From: Polyodon spathula
Taxonomy: Eukaryota; Chordata; Actinopteri; Acipenseriformes; Polyodontidae
Direction: 5' to 3'
DNA: 64,000 bases
Assembly: GCF_017654505.1 (NCBI RefSeq)
Contig: NC_054539.1
Location: 73,438,413-73,502,412 of the forward strand
Shown here: positions 40,901 through 55,500 of the stretch, piece after piece
How positions within the stretch are numbered: the first letter of the stretch is position 1
How the letters are laid out: each line of letters opens with the position of its first letter
The notes under the pieces: generated by a model
Told to the model about the DNA's origin: nothing
What the model saw: only the letters and a program-made list of their open reading frames with translations
The model's database searches: none
Program-made: the position numbers and the translations under genes

Positions 40901-43900
40901 ACTTGTTGTCCGGGCGTCGGGCGATACGAATTCACATAGTTGACTCTCTACTGTGTTATATTTTTATTTATATTTTTAATCCTAAGTCATACATCAACTG
41001 TACAATACATTTGTGAAGTTAGTCAGGGAAAACAAATGTCTTTAAGGATCGCAGTGTACTCCAGACCAAGCTCCCTCATGCAGCAATGCTTCATTTCTTT
41101 TCCCACGCTATACCGCTGATTTCAATTAGAGAACCAGCAGTGGTGCAGGAGGAGGCATGAATTGGATACACTGCAGCGTTTAGAAGAAAATGTCTTTCTC
41201 GGTGAACGTTCCTGAGTAAAAGCAATTCCCTAATTTATTTACCAATGATCTGTGAATATAAAAATATAAAAACTATTGGGAATATGTTTACACATTTTAG
41301 CGTGTTTTTTTTTTTTTTTTTTTTTTTTAATTGCTGCTACACAGGATACAGCAGAGTTATAGAAATGTGCGTCTTGTCAACACTGCAGGGTGCTCTGTCA
41401 CACATTAAGGTACTTGGAGTTCAGGAGCAGCCCCTGCAGTTGTAGTTGCCGGACTCTCTCTCACTTTAATCAATCAAGCTGTATTTCTTAAGTAGCGCCT
41501 TTTGTTATAAATCTCTTTTACATATGAACATAACACAAATGAATAATATACAAAACAAGTAAAAGATAGGATGCCAAAATACAAAGACCCCCCTTAAATT
41601 ACAGTAAAACAAGTAATTTTAATTCTCACTTTAAAAAGCAGTCGGTTAGAAACTAACAATATTGACATACTAGTCCAAAAGACTAGTACTTTTTGAAGCT
41701 TGCTAGACCTGATGTAAACTACTGGTCCTTATGTGAAGTGCCTAAGTTGGAATCATCATCAACAACAACAGTTGGGGTACCTAAAAATAGGACTTCCTGA
41801 AAAATAAACACTGTTATAAATTTAGATTTCAAAAAAATAAATAACAAAGGCACCTTGGTAAACGCCTCTATAGATTGATCAATCACCTGTTTGCACCTCG
41901 TTACTGAGAGATTACTGTGCTGAGAAACAGACAGTACCAGACGGGATGGCAGAGTTAGCTGTGTCACCTTGCCGACCACGAAGCTCCACCAGAAATTGAC
42001 ACCGATGACACAAATAAAATGTTTATTTTATTGTTAATTACATGTGTTATTTACAAAAAAAGCTGGCTGGTTTGTGGAGTTGGCAGTTAGTTTGTGAGCG
42101 GCTCCCTTTGCTTGTGACACCTTCAGTCTTTTTTTCTTTCTTTTGTGGTGGGGGTCGCAACACGATATAAATCTCCACATTTTTATAAAATGGCTTCAAA
42201 GATGCAACGTGCTTCTGTAAAATCAAATGCCCAATAAACTTTGCATCCCGCGCAGAGGAAGAACGCAAACGACATGTTAAGTGTGGTTGGCATTGCAGGG
42301 TAGATGAAGGGAGGTTTCAGTTCCTTTCCAAGTGATTGTTTTGTAAGCATTATGAATGCTTATTCACCATTGCTACATCCCATTTGAAAATTGACTTGTG
42401 CATTTTTTAATGCAAGACTGAATGTGAGAGTATATGTGTACATTTGTTTTAAGTACTCGCCCAGAAGACTGCAGAGACACACACATCAACTTATCCTCGT
42501 CAGATTTAATTTGCCTCGGGAGAGCAGGAGTTTCTAACCTTGAGCAGTGATACAATATAGTATAAGAATAATTAAAGTAAGTATTAATAAAAAGTGTACA
42601 AAATGTATAGCTTTGTAACTCAGACTAAATCAGCAAAGTGTCTGTATGGTTGTAAGAGACAGCGACATCTAGTGAACAGGTGTGTGCAGATATTGAAAGC
42701 AACACAAAAGGAAGCATGATTCTTTAGATAGTGCTGACTGTTGAACGTAGATGTTATACAGTCTAAGAAACCTGCCACTGTCATTTGAAGACTAACACTA
42801 AATCATTTTGACAGTCAACTCTAATAATAGAAATTGAATTGTTTGAGGATGGTAATATATCATGCAGGACTTGTACAAGGCATGGCTGCTATTTTTGTTA
42901 GTCTTGGCCGTTAGAAACTTCCACTAGTACTGCACCCAAACCTGGAACTGTGGATATCTATAAACCAATGCATTTTTCATATTCAGTAGTTAATATTTTT
43001 CTTACCGGATCATAATTATTCCGGGCTTAAAAGGCATGTCATATGCAGACAGGCTAAAAGAATTGAATCTGTTCAGTCTTGAACAAAGAAGACTACGCAG
43101 CGACCTAATTCAAGCATTCAAAATTCTAAAAGGTATTGACAGTGTCGACCCAAGGGACTTTTTCAACCTGAAAAAAGAAACAAGGACCAGGGGTCACAAA
43201 TGGAGATTAGACAAAGGGGCATTCAGAACAGAAAATATGAGGCACTTTTTTACACAGAGAATTGTGAGGGTCTGGAATCAGCTTCCCAGTAATGTTGTTG
43301 AAGCTGACACCCTGGGATCCTTCAAGAAGCTGCTTGATGAGATTCTGGGATCAATAAGCTACTAACAACCAAACGAGCAAGATGAGCCGAATGGCCTCCT
43401 CTCGTTTGTAAACTTTCTTATGTTCTTATAATTCATTCAAATCCAACAACAGAATCTCAGAACGATTCGCACTGCTCCAGATTATGCAGCATTGCTAAGC
43501 AGATGCAGAGCTTGATCTAATGAAAGTAGTTCTCCAAAATCAGCTAGTTGCAGGACTAGTGTGAGTTTCTAATCCTTTGTTTTCAGTTATTCTTTTCGCA
43601 GACCTGACTGGAAAAAGAGTAAATTAAGTCAGGAACCTGAACGCCAGGCTGTCACTGCGCAGCCTGCAGCACTGCAGTTAAACACCATGGTGGGGCAGTG
43701 TACATTCGTTAGCTCTGAATAATGTCCTTTTGTCTTTTTGTTTTCTCAGGAACATTTTTGCCGATGAAGACGATGCTGGGTCCAAAATATGATGACCTGG
43801 TCCCGGCGGAGAACCGATTCCACCCCAGCATGCTCTCTAATTATCTAAAGAGTCTCAAGGTACATGACATGTGCATTTTGTTTTATGTAGATCATACTGA

Positions 43901-46525
43901 AACAGTTTCATGGTTCAAAAGTGTTTTACTGGTGTGTGTGAGATCTTATTAGGGCATGTAGAAAACAGAAAGTACTGATTAGAGGAAAAACCTCAGAATG
44001 GAGTGTGGTAACCAGCGGTGTACCACAGGGATCAGTATTAGGTCCTCTGCTATTCCTAATCTACATTAATGATTTAGATTCTGGTATAGTAAGCAAACTT
44101 GTTAAATTTGCAGACGACACAAAAGTAGGAGGAGTGGCAAACACTGTTGCAGCAGCAAAGGTCATTCAAAATGATCTAGACAAGATTCAGAACTGGGCAG
44201 ACACATGGCAAATGACATTTAATAGAGAAAAGTGTAAGGTACTGCACGCAGGAAATAAAAATGTACATTATAAATATCATATGGGAGATATTGAAATTGG
44301 AGAAGGAATCTATGAAAAAGACCTAGGAGTTTTTGTTGACTCAGAAATGTCTTCATCTAGACAATGTGGGGAAGCTATAAAAAAGGCTAACAAGATGCTC
44401 GGATACATTGTGAAAAGTGTTGAATTTAAATCAAGGGAAGTAATGTTAAAACTGTACAATGCACTTGTAAGACCTCATCTTGAATATTGTGTGCAGTTCT
44501 GGTCACCTCGCTATAAAAAAGATATTGCTGCTCTAGAAAGAGTGCAAAGAAGAGCGACCAGAATTATTCCGGGCTTAAAAGGCATGTCATATGCAGACAG
44601 GCTAAAAGAATTGAATCTGTTCAGTCTTGAACAAAGAAGACTACGTGGCGACCTAATTCAAGCATTCAAAATTCTAAAAGGTATTGACAGTGTCGACCCA
44701 AGGGACTTTTTCAGCCTGAAAAAAGAAACAAGGACCAGGGGTCACAAATGGAGATTAGACAAAGGGGCATTCAGAACAGAAAATAGGAGACACTTTTTTA
44801 CACAGAGAATTGTGAGGGTCTGGAATCAACTCCCCAGTAATGTTGTTGAAGCTGACACCCTGGGATCATTCAAGAAGCTGCTTGATGAGATTTTGGGATC
44901 AATAAGCTACTAACAACCAAACGAGCAAGATGGGCCGAATGGCCTCCTCTCGTTTGTAAACTTTCTTATGTTCTTATGTTCTTATGTTTATGTGAGCACT
45001 GGTGTCAACAGAAAGCAATCTGCTTTTTCTTTTTCAAGTGGCAAGTACATGGTGTGGTAATTGAGCACCGGAAGTTTACATACATTGCATGCTAAAAAGT
45101 TAATTTTGTCAGCAGATGCCATTAATTTCTGCCTTTTGCAGCTGCAGTGTTTCTCAAGTAAACACTCAGTCAAGACTGCAGAATCCCCCTGCACAAGCCC
45201 AGAGGAATTAGATGCTTTATGTGCGTAGCCATGACAAATGTACTGCATAGTCCTAAAATATGAATCATATTGCATTATTTAGTCATTCTTATACCCAATG
45301 TTGATTTACAGGAACATTGTGCTGTTATAACATTAAAAGAATTATGCAGGGCCCATTTGTGTAAGCAAACAAAAACCAGCAGTGATGAAAGGCCATTCTT
45401 TAGCTGCATCAGTCCTTGGCATTTTTCCACGGCGCAATCTTTATTATGATTATGAATGACCTTTTTTTTTTTTTTTTTTTCTCTTCAGGTGAAAATGGGA
45501 TTGCTAGTTGATTTGACCAACACGACACGATTTTACGATCGAAATGAGATCGAACAAGAAGGCATTACATATGTGAAACTTCAATGCAAAGGGTAGGTGT
45601 GTCTTTTGATTGATGTACATTCTGTTAACATTTTCAGTGCTGTTTATAGGACTGCCCCAATCTATAGGTGTTGGTTTTAATTGAAGGAGATCTGTGATTG
45701 TAACTGGAGTTCTTGCTCTGACTAGGTAGCAACGTATTGCTTGTGGGAGTTTGAGATGACACCTACAACTTGAGTCACAAGTTAACCAGAGATAACATCA
45801 CTATATGGAATAAGTCTAGATGGTTTTTAGTTAAACTTTTTTTTTTTGACGTCCAAGAAGTGTGCCTGATTATTTTTAAATTGGTCTCCCATGGTATGGC
45901 ATCTTTTCTTGACCTGGAATAACCTTTTTCCACATGAATAGCAAACAGGTGCCTCTGTTTCAGTTATGAACTGCCTTTTCTGTCATAGGCATGGTGAATG
46001 CCCTTCGACAGAACACACTCAGATGTTTATCCGGCTTTGTGAGCACTTCATGGAAAAGACTCCTACCGAACTGATGGGTATGTATCTATGTGGCGTGTAT
46101 GTGTAGCAACACAATGGGGTATGTCTGTCAGTTTAATGGCACTTGTTTGTCATCCAGTGCCTCACATGCTTTATTTCAGTAAAGATCCCGAACAAACCTA
46201 ATATGGGAAATTATTAATGATCTAATGCTTTTATATTCACCATATTGTGTAAGTTAAGTCTCATGCTAGTTGAAATTAACTTTACACAGTGCAACAAGAT
46301 CATGTCCACTTGGCATCCTTACTCAAATCAACCTTGACGTGTGTGCTAAAAATAATACAACTTGCATAGCGCACTGATTCTTCCTGATTTCAGACTGCTG
46401 AGACTGACTGTATTACACTGTGACTCCTGAGATGACATGTCTTGTTTCATGCTGCAGCATGCAGGGTTTTTACCTGTTTTCAGGGCTATGCTGCCTCCTT
46501 GTGGAAAAATCTTTAACCAAAATGG

Positions 46526-46562
<37 letters not shown>

Positions 46563-49500
46563 GCATCTATATCCTGTGCATATGACTAAATGTTAATATT
46601 GGAGCAACGTTTTAAATGTTCAAACATAGACTTATGCTGGATTTTCACATTGTTACATAATTATTTTTTAGCCAGCTGCATTTAATAAAGAACATGGGAG
46701 GTGTAGTAGTTCCAGGGCTGTACTTTCTCTGCTCCTTGTCTCACATATATAGATAGATAGATAGCTAGATAGATATATAGATATATAGATAGATAGATAA
46801 TAAATAAATGCAGTGCTGGCCACATGTTTAGTGATAGCCTTTATCAATATCAAAATAATTTGGTATGGCAGGGTTAAATTTGACGTTCCATGGTCTGTCA
46901 TTCAGAACATTAACAACTTAGACCCGATGTTTTTCCATTCATGTGAAATATGCAGGTGGATTATATTCCTGCAAGAGGAACACACATTATTTTATTGTGT
47001 GTCTTATTTTTAGTAAAATACAGTACTGTTATACTTGACCTTTGAGTGCATTGTGAACAGTTTAATATTTAGTTAAGATGTTCGACTGTAGTTAGTAGAC
47101 AGTAGTAGTCACTGTGCTAATGTGATTTGTAAAGGTTAATTGGTTGCATGACCGTGTCCTGATATGAATCTGAAAATCCACTTGTCTGCCTATGTGAACT
47201 GCACAAAGGACCTTTCAATCAAATGAGTAGAAGACTGCGCAATTTATCAAATATAGAAGGGACGGACACTATAGCCTTACAGTTCAGTCTTTGCGATAAG
47301 GAGCTCTGGATCTCAAGCTGTCCATCAAATTGCCTTGCCAAACCCTTGCATATTTGTATCCAGGAGTATTAGCACTGATAGATTTGCTGTAGGTGGCTGT
47401 ATGTGACTCATGCTGCCTAAGGTATTCACCTGGAAGCTCATTGTATTGTGATTGGATACACACATGATGGGCATCCCAGCAGAGCTGAGTAGAACTGTTC
47501 AATTCTAATGAGCATAGTTTGAGTTGAACCTCAAATCCATAGAGTACAATATACTGGCCAAAGTGACTTGATGTCGGTAACATTCATGCTAATAAAGCCT
47601 AAAGGCTGCTACTCTCCAGATGTGATGCGACAAAATGAATAGAACCTATACTTTTGATAAGTGTCTTTCACACCAGGGGTGACTCAGGGTTGGCACTGGA
47701 GCGATGCAAAATAAATCGGAGAACAGCTTCAATGTACGTGGTTCAGCAGGGTGAAGCAGTATCCAGAATGACGGAGGAAACTGTAATACTTTCCGTAGAA
47801 AGAATACCCAGAGCTTTATGACAAAGGGCATCACAATTATAAAGATACAGATTGGGAGGATGATCTATCGGCATCCATTTCGAAGGGACTGGATAAGTCT
47901 GGTGTGTATGATTTATTGCCATATGTGTTGAAATACCGTCAGAGAAGACACTCATAGTTACTACATCATGTTGATGAATATGTACCAGTCTTGATCATAG
48001 CCTTGTCAATAGCAATTTGTAATACTTTCATAGATCTGGCAGTTTTCAAATCTGTCGCATCGCCTCTGTGTCGCTTCTGGTGTGTGTTCATGTTGCTGCA
48101 AAAGTGTATTGTCGTCCCAATGAAAAATCGCATTGCGTCTGGTGTGGCATAAGTGTTGACCACAAATCTAATAGAATAAAAGTAGCAGAAATGCAGACAA
48201 ATAAGCACATTTATACCCTTTACACTACCTATAGTAAATAAAGTCGTCTATGAAATTGTGTTTGTATTAGCCACTAGGTGGACCCTTTGAGCTGTTCTAT
48301 GTAATTTATGAAAGAATAATGGCTTAGAATTGATACTGAGTGAATAATGCACTGGTGTTTACCACCTAATTATTAATATCTTGGCGTTGTGACTGAACAG
48401 TGGAGGGGTTATGATGGTTTATTGGCATCGGATATTATTCCAATATGGTTTAGAACTCCCTGCTGCTGCAGTCTTAGATTAGCAGCACATTGAGAGGAAG
48501 CAAAGTCACAGATCAGTGGTGTTTTCAGTGCTCAAAATCTATGGTTGACTGACAATAATTAATTTCCTTTAATTACCCTGCTGTGTGGACATTTGGGAAC
48601 AACTGTCTTTTTTAAATGGACTCCTACACTACTCCTAATTTTGTATTTGTTTTTAAGCCTCCTGGCCAATGCATATTCAGCTTGGGTGGAAACCTGGACT
48701 AATGATTTATATCACACCCGGCATACCTAGATAGAGGAGAGCCTGGATTGCACATGCATGTGCTTGCTGCAGAGTGTGTGACATGAAAGGCTTTTAAGGG
48801 TACATAAGGACCTTTCTTATTTTATTGTGTTACATGTTACCATGTGTTGCTACAACTTTTTACGTAAGGTGTGTGTATTGTTTTAAAGCTTTTTTTACAT
48901 TTTAACCACGTTGTTAAGCTTTTATTTTGCGTTCCCTACCTCAAGATGGCTTCCCATGTACCTGCATGGACCTGTCAGAACTACATTTGCCATCATCCTC
49001 CTGCTCACCTATGTCACTGAGATGGATTTACCAGTGAGCAGGAGGACGATGGGAAATGTAGTTCTGAGACGTCTATGCGGTTACATGTGAATGCAATTTA
49101 ACAGTTTAAAAAAGTGGTCAAAATGTTAAAAATAAATAAAAAATAAACGTTTGCGTTAACAGCTGTAACAACACGTAGGAACATGTAACAATAAAATAAA
49201 AAGGTCCTTATAACCCTTTTAAGTAACACCACCACAGGAAATGCTAATTCGAGAAATGCATATTGGAAGGCAATTGTGAAGGTCTTACTTAGACAGTATC
49301 AGCTTGTTAAAAATAATGCTGAAACTCATTTTTGTTATCCATGTGAGTGATTCATGCTTCCCTATTTTAGCAGTGACACTAAGAAGCACTAAGGGAATAA
49401 GAGTTTTGCCAAGGTGTCGCATCACTCCATATTCACCCTTCATGCCCAGTCTATTGCTTCTTAACACCACTACTCGTGCACAGATGGTTTTAGACACCCA

Positions 49501-52500
49501 AAGGCATGCTGTACCTGGGAATAACGAGCTTGCCATCTAAGTTATTATTATTATTCAGATAGTGTGTTCACACACTTGTCATTTAGCATCTTTCCTCTTG
49601 GATGCACAATCCTATTTAGAGAGCGTCAAAAACTCACTGTTTCATTTGTTACTGTAGCTAACTACTGTATCACTGCAATGATCTGGAAGGTGAAAATCTC
49701 CTTGTTTTGGTTTGACTTTTGTAAAATTGTTTCCCACATACAGGTGTCCACTGTACACACGGGTTCAATCGAACAGGCTTTCTAATCTGTGCCTATCTGA
49801 TTGAGAAGATGGACTGGAGGTAACCATTTATTTAAAAAAAAGAAATAATAATAATAAATAGGTTTGTTATTAGTCTTGCACCAATACCTGTATGTCAGAT
49901 CTGTATATGGGAGCAAAAACAGGCGTCTGACTGCCCAAACTCTTGCCTCCTGGTCATTTATATAGAAGTCATGAAGGATGGTTCTGAAGAGCAGGAGTGG
50001 GTGCAGCACTAGGGTGCATTTCTAAACATGTGACGGTCTGTTATGGACTGTTGGTGAAGCATATCACTAACATGCTACAATTTGATTCTGACAGTGATAA
50101 GCTTACTTACAAATATTATATATATAAAATGTTTGTTTTGCTACTGTTACTCCTGAAAGTTTTAATTTGGTATAATTACACCGTGTAACAATTTTTTGGT
50201 TTTTTTTTTGTTCCTGGGTATTAAGTGTTGTTTCCTACTTGCTTATGCCTCAAAAGTATGGAAAATGGCTATTATTCCCCACAAACTTTGCTTTTGTGAC
50301 CAGGACAGTGATATTTTGAAATTTACCTATTTCCAATGAGAAAACGGGCGAATTTGTAAATACAGTATAATCGTAAATCTCAAAAAACTACTCGCTTCTA
50401 AATCTTTTGTAGTCATTTTTGTATTACTTTAGTATAAATACATGTTAGTTTGGATTCGTATGTTGTTTTTTTCTGACTTTATGTGAACGAAAAGACACAC
50501 ATTTGCCCGTTTTCCCATTGGAAATAGTGATATTTTGAACTATCACTGTCCTGGTCACAAAAGCAAAGTCTGTGGGGAATAATAGCCATTTTCTATACTT
50601 CTGAGGCATAAGCAATTAGGAAATAACACTTACTACCCAGGAACAAAAATTGTGTTGCATAGTGTTGTTATTACTACATTCTCTTAGTTATAACCACTGT
50701 GACTACTGTACAGCAGCACTGAGCTGCACAAAACTTGAAATGTAGGTATAGGAGTGTTTGCAGATTGATGGCATTTTATTGTTGGTAGGTTAAACAAAAT
50801 TCCCCCTTTTGAAAATGATCCGGTAATTTTTCTCACCGATGAGACAGATTTGTTTTTCACATGAAAAGGCTAGATCAGAACTTCCCAGTGGAAACAAGAT
50901 TTCTCGGTTCAGGTTCCCAGAGCTGATTTCAAACTTCCTCTCATGTTACTTCAGTGGTCTGACGTGTAAGCGAGCCTTTTGGAGATAAATGAATAAAAGA
51001 TAACAACTAAATAGATTTGGCTGCTGGCAGAAGCAAATGCTAATTTTTCAACTGACACATAAACAGTAATACACTGTTTATATCTTTGGGTTAGGGTGTC
51101 TATCCTGCATAGAGGACAGCCTGCGCGTTTTGTTAAATATAAAGAAGTGACCTCCTAGGAAAGGAGATGTCTCTGCTGTTTCATTCTTGATGAACAGGGG
51201 TTACGCCTCCCTGTGAGTAATTGAGTTTGTTACCTGTGCTGGTGAGTAGTGTCTGCTAGTGCAGCTGAGAGACTGATTAAGAAAATCACTGAAATCGTGT
51301 GCATTGTGGGTAGAGAAGACATTTGCTGGAGCAAGGCTATTTTTTATTCTTATCAGAGCTTAAGAAAAGATTACTGTAACAGTTTGCTTTTAAAATAGGT
51401 TAGTTCAGGGACAAACGGCCACATGTGTGTTCATTTATTTTCACGCAGAGGTAGGATTTATTGCTTGTTTTTCTGTTTGTCATTACTAGTATCGAAGCTG
51501 CTGTGGCTGCTTTTGCTCAGGCCAGACCACCAGGAATTTACAAAGGAGATTACCTGAAAGAGCTGTTCCGTCGATATGGTGACGTGGAAGACGCCCCTTC
51601 TGCCCCCCCTCTGCCTGACTGGTGTTTTGAAGATGATGATGCTGATGACGTGGATGATGAGGGGAACACGATTGGTCAGGACTCAGGACCCAGCTCTTCA
51701 GGGTCATTGCCAGGCAAAAGGAAAAAGGAACGACTCAAACTGGTAAGAAAACAAAAGCTTGGAAATACTGTAAACCCTTCTCCCCTCAGCCCATATATAC
51801 TGAATGTATGGGAGCACATCTATTCTTTGTCCACAAGGTGGCAAAGTTGGGCATCCTAATGTTTCAGAGTCCAGTATCTTTACTGGTTTACCTAAAACAG
51901 GGTTCCACAATGTTAGGAACCAGGTTCATTCTTCTAAATGTAGTTATTTTGAAAAAAATGGTTTCATGCAATACCAAGCCAAAGGGGTTATTTTACTTTT
52001 CTGTACAAAGCATCTATAGCTTTTCTGTTTATATTGAAGGAAAGCAATGCGTTTGTTTTGTAGGGAGCTGTGTTCTTGGAAGGAATTCAAGTTAAAGGTG
52101 TAACACAAATTACAACACAACCAAAGCTTGGTGAAATCCAGAGGAAATGTCAGCAGTTCTCTGAATGGGAAAGGTAAGCATATACATCTTTATCTGTGTG
52201 TGTGTGTGTGTGTGTTCTGTTATTACAATCAATGTACGCCACTTCTTTACAGTCCTGATTTGCTCCTACTGATGTGAATCTAAAGTCCTCTTCAATAAGA
52301 AGGCCGCAATAACTGTATACTATTGACAGCACATATAGGGACTCGAAGTGGAATGGCATAAACTTGTTAATAAAGGCTTATCGGCACAGACAGTATTTTC
52401 ATTAGTAGTACTTTCATTCAGTTTACCTCCTGGATTTAGGACGCAAGGCAGCAAATATAATTAATTTAAAAGCTTTGAGGCAGTAATTTACAAAATTACA

Positions 52501-55500
52501 TTGCAAAAATTGCCTTGGCAGAAATTGGTGGAGGGTGAAAAGGTTTTTATTTTCATTGACAGTGTCGGTCTGTAAATTGAACTTGTGATTGAAATGGCTG
52601 TGGCTGAGAGGAAACGTGTGTCATGTCTGATTGACTTCTGATAGAAGTTTTTAAAGCCTGACTGCGGTTTGAAAGAAATGTTTGTAATTCTTAGGTCTGG
52701 GTTCCCTGGAGCACAGCCAGTATCCATGGATAGACAGAACCTAAAATTCCTGGAGCAGAAGGCATACAAAGTCAGCTGGAAAGCAGATGGCACTCGGTAA
52801 GTCCAAGGGCTTGTGGGTTATGAAGTCCCAACACAATTCTTTAATATATTTATTTTTTAAGTAGAATTTCGAAGCAACTCTCAAGCTGTCAGAATCTTGG
52901 TAAACCAGAGTATAATGTAAGCAATAACCTGTTCTCCAGCAACACCCTTCGTGGATTGAAGAAATGTCTAATTTAAAGAAACAGCACATGAGCAATATGG
53001 TACTTCTACATTCGCTAGCGGCTGAGCATTGCAGGAGAACCTGTTTTGTTTGTTACTAGTTTTTATTTTCATTTCCCAAAAAATGCCACATGTATTACTG
53101 TTGATGTGTGATCCAGTTTGAAAGTTCAGCTGGATGGCAGATTGCAGAAGGCAGTTTCCTCTAAAGTGATTTTACGTTATGCAACAACATGCCACAATGA
53201 TTCATTTGCTGGCAAATTAGAACCCATTCTGATAACTAATGGACACATAACTGTGGGCACAAGGCTTGTATCATGTTGAAAAGCATTGCATGCAGTTTTT
53301 CCTGCTGCTGTTCAAAGCTGTTTCAGAAACTGCTATGTGTTGTGCTTGGTTTAGTGTGTTAGGAATAGGTTTAAAGTAACCATCAATGCAACACATTTTC
53401 TAAAATGACCGAATGGCTAAACTACTAGGAAAAAGAGCTAATTTTACTAAGTAGTTGTCTAGTGTCTGCTTGAAGAATTTCTCCAGTTAAATGCCACTAT
53501 GATTTATTTGCATGTTAGTCTCATAGCTAACCTTCAGTTTCTTGTGAGAATGTAGGTTTCCTAATAATGTAATTATCAGTATGCCAACAAATGCATCTTG
53601 CCCTTTTGAATTAAGTTCACATTGCTATACAATCTTACATAGTGAAAAATAAAACATTTAACTGTCCTTGCCTTTTGTGCCTGTTTTGAGACATTAATCA
53701 GGGATAATTTTACACACAAGATAAGTGGTTATTATCCCCACTTGGGGTAAACGGTGGTGGGGATGCATACACACATATACACACACACACACATACATGC
53801 ACACATACATACATGTGTCACTATTTAGAGTTTTACATGCATCTAGAAAATCTCTTGTCTTATTGTGATGAAACTCGCTAAGGATTTCTTTTTTTGTAAT
53901 CCTCTTTTTTTATTGTTGTACACATATACATCAAACGGAACATTTGCAAACGTACAGCACTGTACATTTTCACATTTATGGTACACCCTCCATCAACCCC
54001 ACAGTTGGAAAAAGTACATCTAAGTCCATTGTTATGTTCAGCGATAAGTCCATGTGGCTTTGCACACTGAAAAGAGATGTATTTGCAAGAGCATCTTTAA
54101 TTTGTTGCTGTTTACACAGAAGCCTGTTGACGTCTTTTAAATCATGCAGTGTTGGATTATTAGAAAAGGAAGTAAATGAGATATGATTAATTGAAAGTGA
54201 TTTTTTTTTCTTTATTTACGTTTTAACTGGAAATCTGGAATAAACTCTACATGGAACGTACTTGGTTTCAATAGCGCATGTTTGGAATTATGATATTTGT
54301 GGAGATGGTTGGGTCGGGTATGCAGATGCTTCAAAGGTCTCAGGCTCGGGTCCGGTTCGGATTTGTTTGGTCAGTTTGGGTTCGGATTGGATTTTAAATT
54401 AAAGCCCAAGTAGACCTCTAATACCTGGGTCCCGCTCCCTATTTTCATTCCAGTCAGGTTGGGGTTGTATTATCTATTAAAAATAAATATATAACAGAAG
54501 CTTGGTGGGACTTATGCATCCACTGATCTAAAACTTTTACTGATGAAGCCTGGGGCATTTTCAGACCGCTCCCTAGCAAACCTCTTTTGCAGTGACATAG
54601 CTGCAGGTACCTCCAGAAGTCAGTCCTAGGAATGTTGGTTAATTTGAAATGGATATATTTATTTGGATCATTTGAATGGTTATTTGAAGCATATATTCTA
54701 CTGAATTGTCTTTATCACCTAGATCAATTAGCAGCATGTAATCTTTCTTGTTTATATTTGACAATGACTTCAGCATGTGTGAGATTACAAGTTTGATTAA
54801 GCAGCAAATAGTGATTATCTGTGAAATAAAAAAGAAGCAGCTCACTTGTCTTGTGGCAAACACATCTGAAATGAAACCTTTTACAGATGTTGAACTAATG
54901 AGTGGATAGAGTAACTGGTCCGATTTTAAAATGGAATGCAATGATACGATAACAATTTGTACTGTAGGGTTCTGACAAGTCTTTGTTAAAAGAATATACT
55001 ATTTTTAATCTGCATATCATAGTCTTATTTAAGGAGATCAGATACATTTTACTAAAAGTGAAAAACACATTGGAGAATTCCTTCTGCTGTATGTATTCTG
55101 ATTAGGATTTTGTTGGGGGTATTATTTGTTTGGTAAGCAATATTGATGTTTATTAGTGCAGGACATCAGTTGTGCAATTGCTTTTGCCTTTCAAATCTGC
55201 AATAGCATTTGCCTGTTTTTAGACACCACCCCCTACTTTTCATGGAATTTACTAAACCCTCTAGAAGGTGGAGATGCATTTATTAATTCATTATTCATTT
55301 ATTGTTCACCATAGCCATTATTTTGCGAGCCTCATTTAAACATTATTTAATCAAGTAATCGCCTGGGTACCCTATTTGGAGCTTCTTGAAGCTTGAGTGC
55401 TTTCTTGAGCATTGCTAGACTGGCAGAATCTGCTTTTTTAAAAATACAATTTTACTCATGCATTTATTACATTACTGTGTTAAAGAATATGCTTTTATTC

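Noticed and set aside
51461..51859. 132-codon open frame as a separate gene
   Set aside because: Its ends are intron read-through; only 51490-51742 is coding, as RNGTT exon 6.
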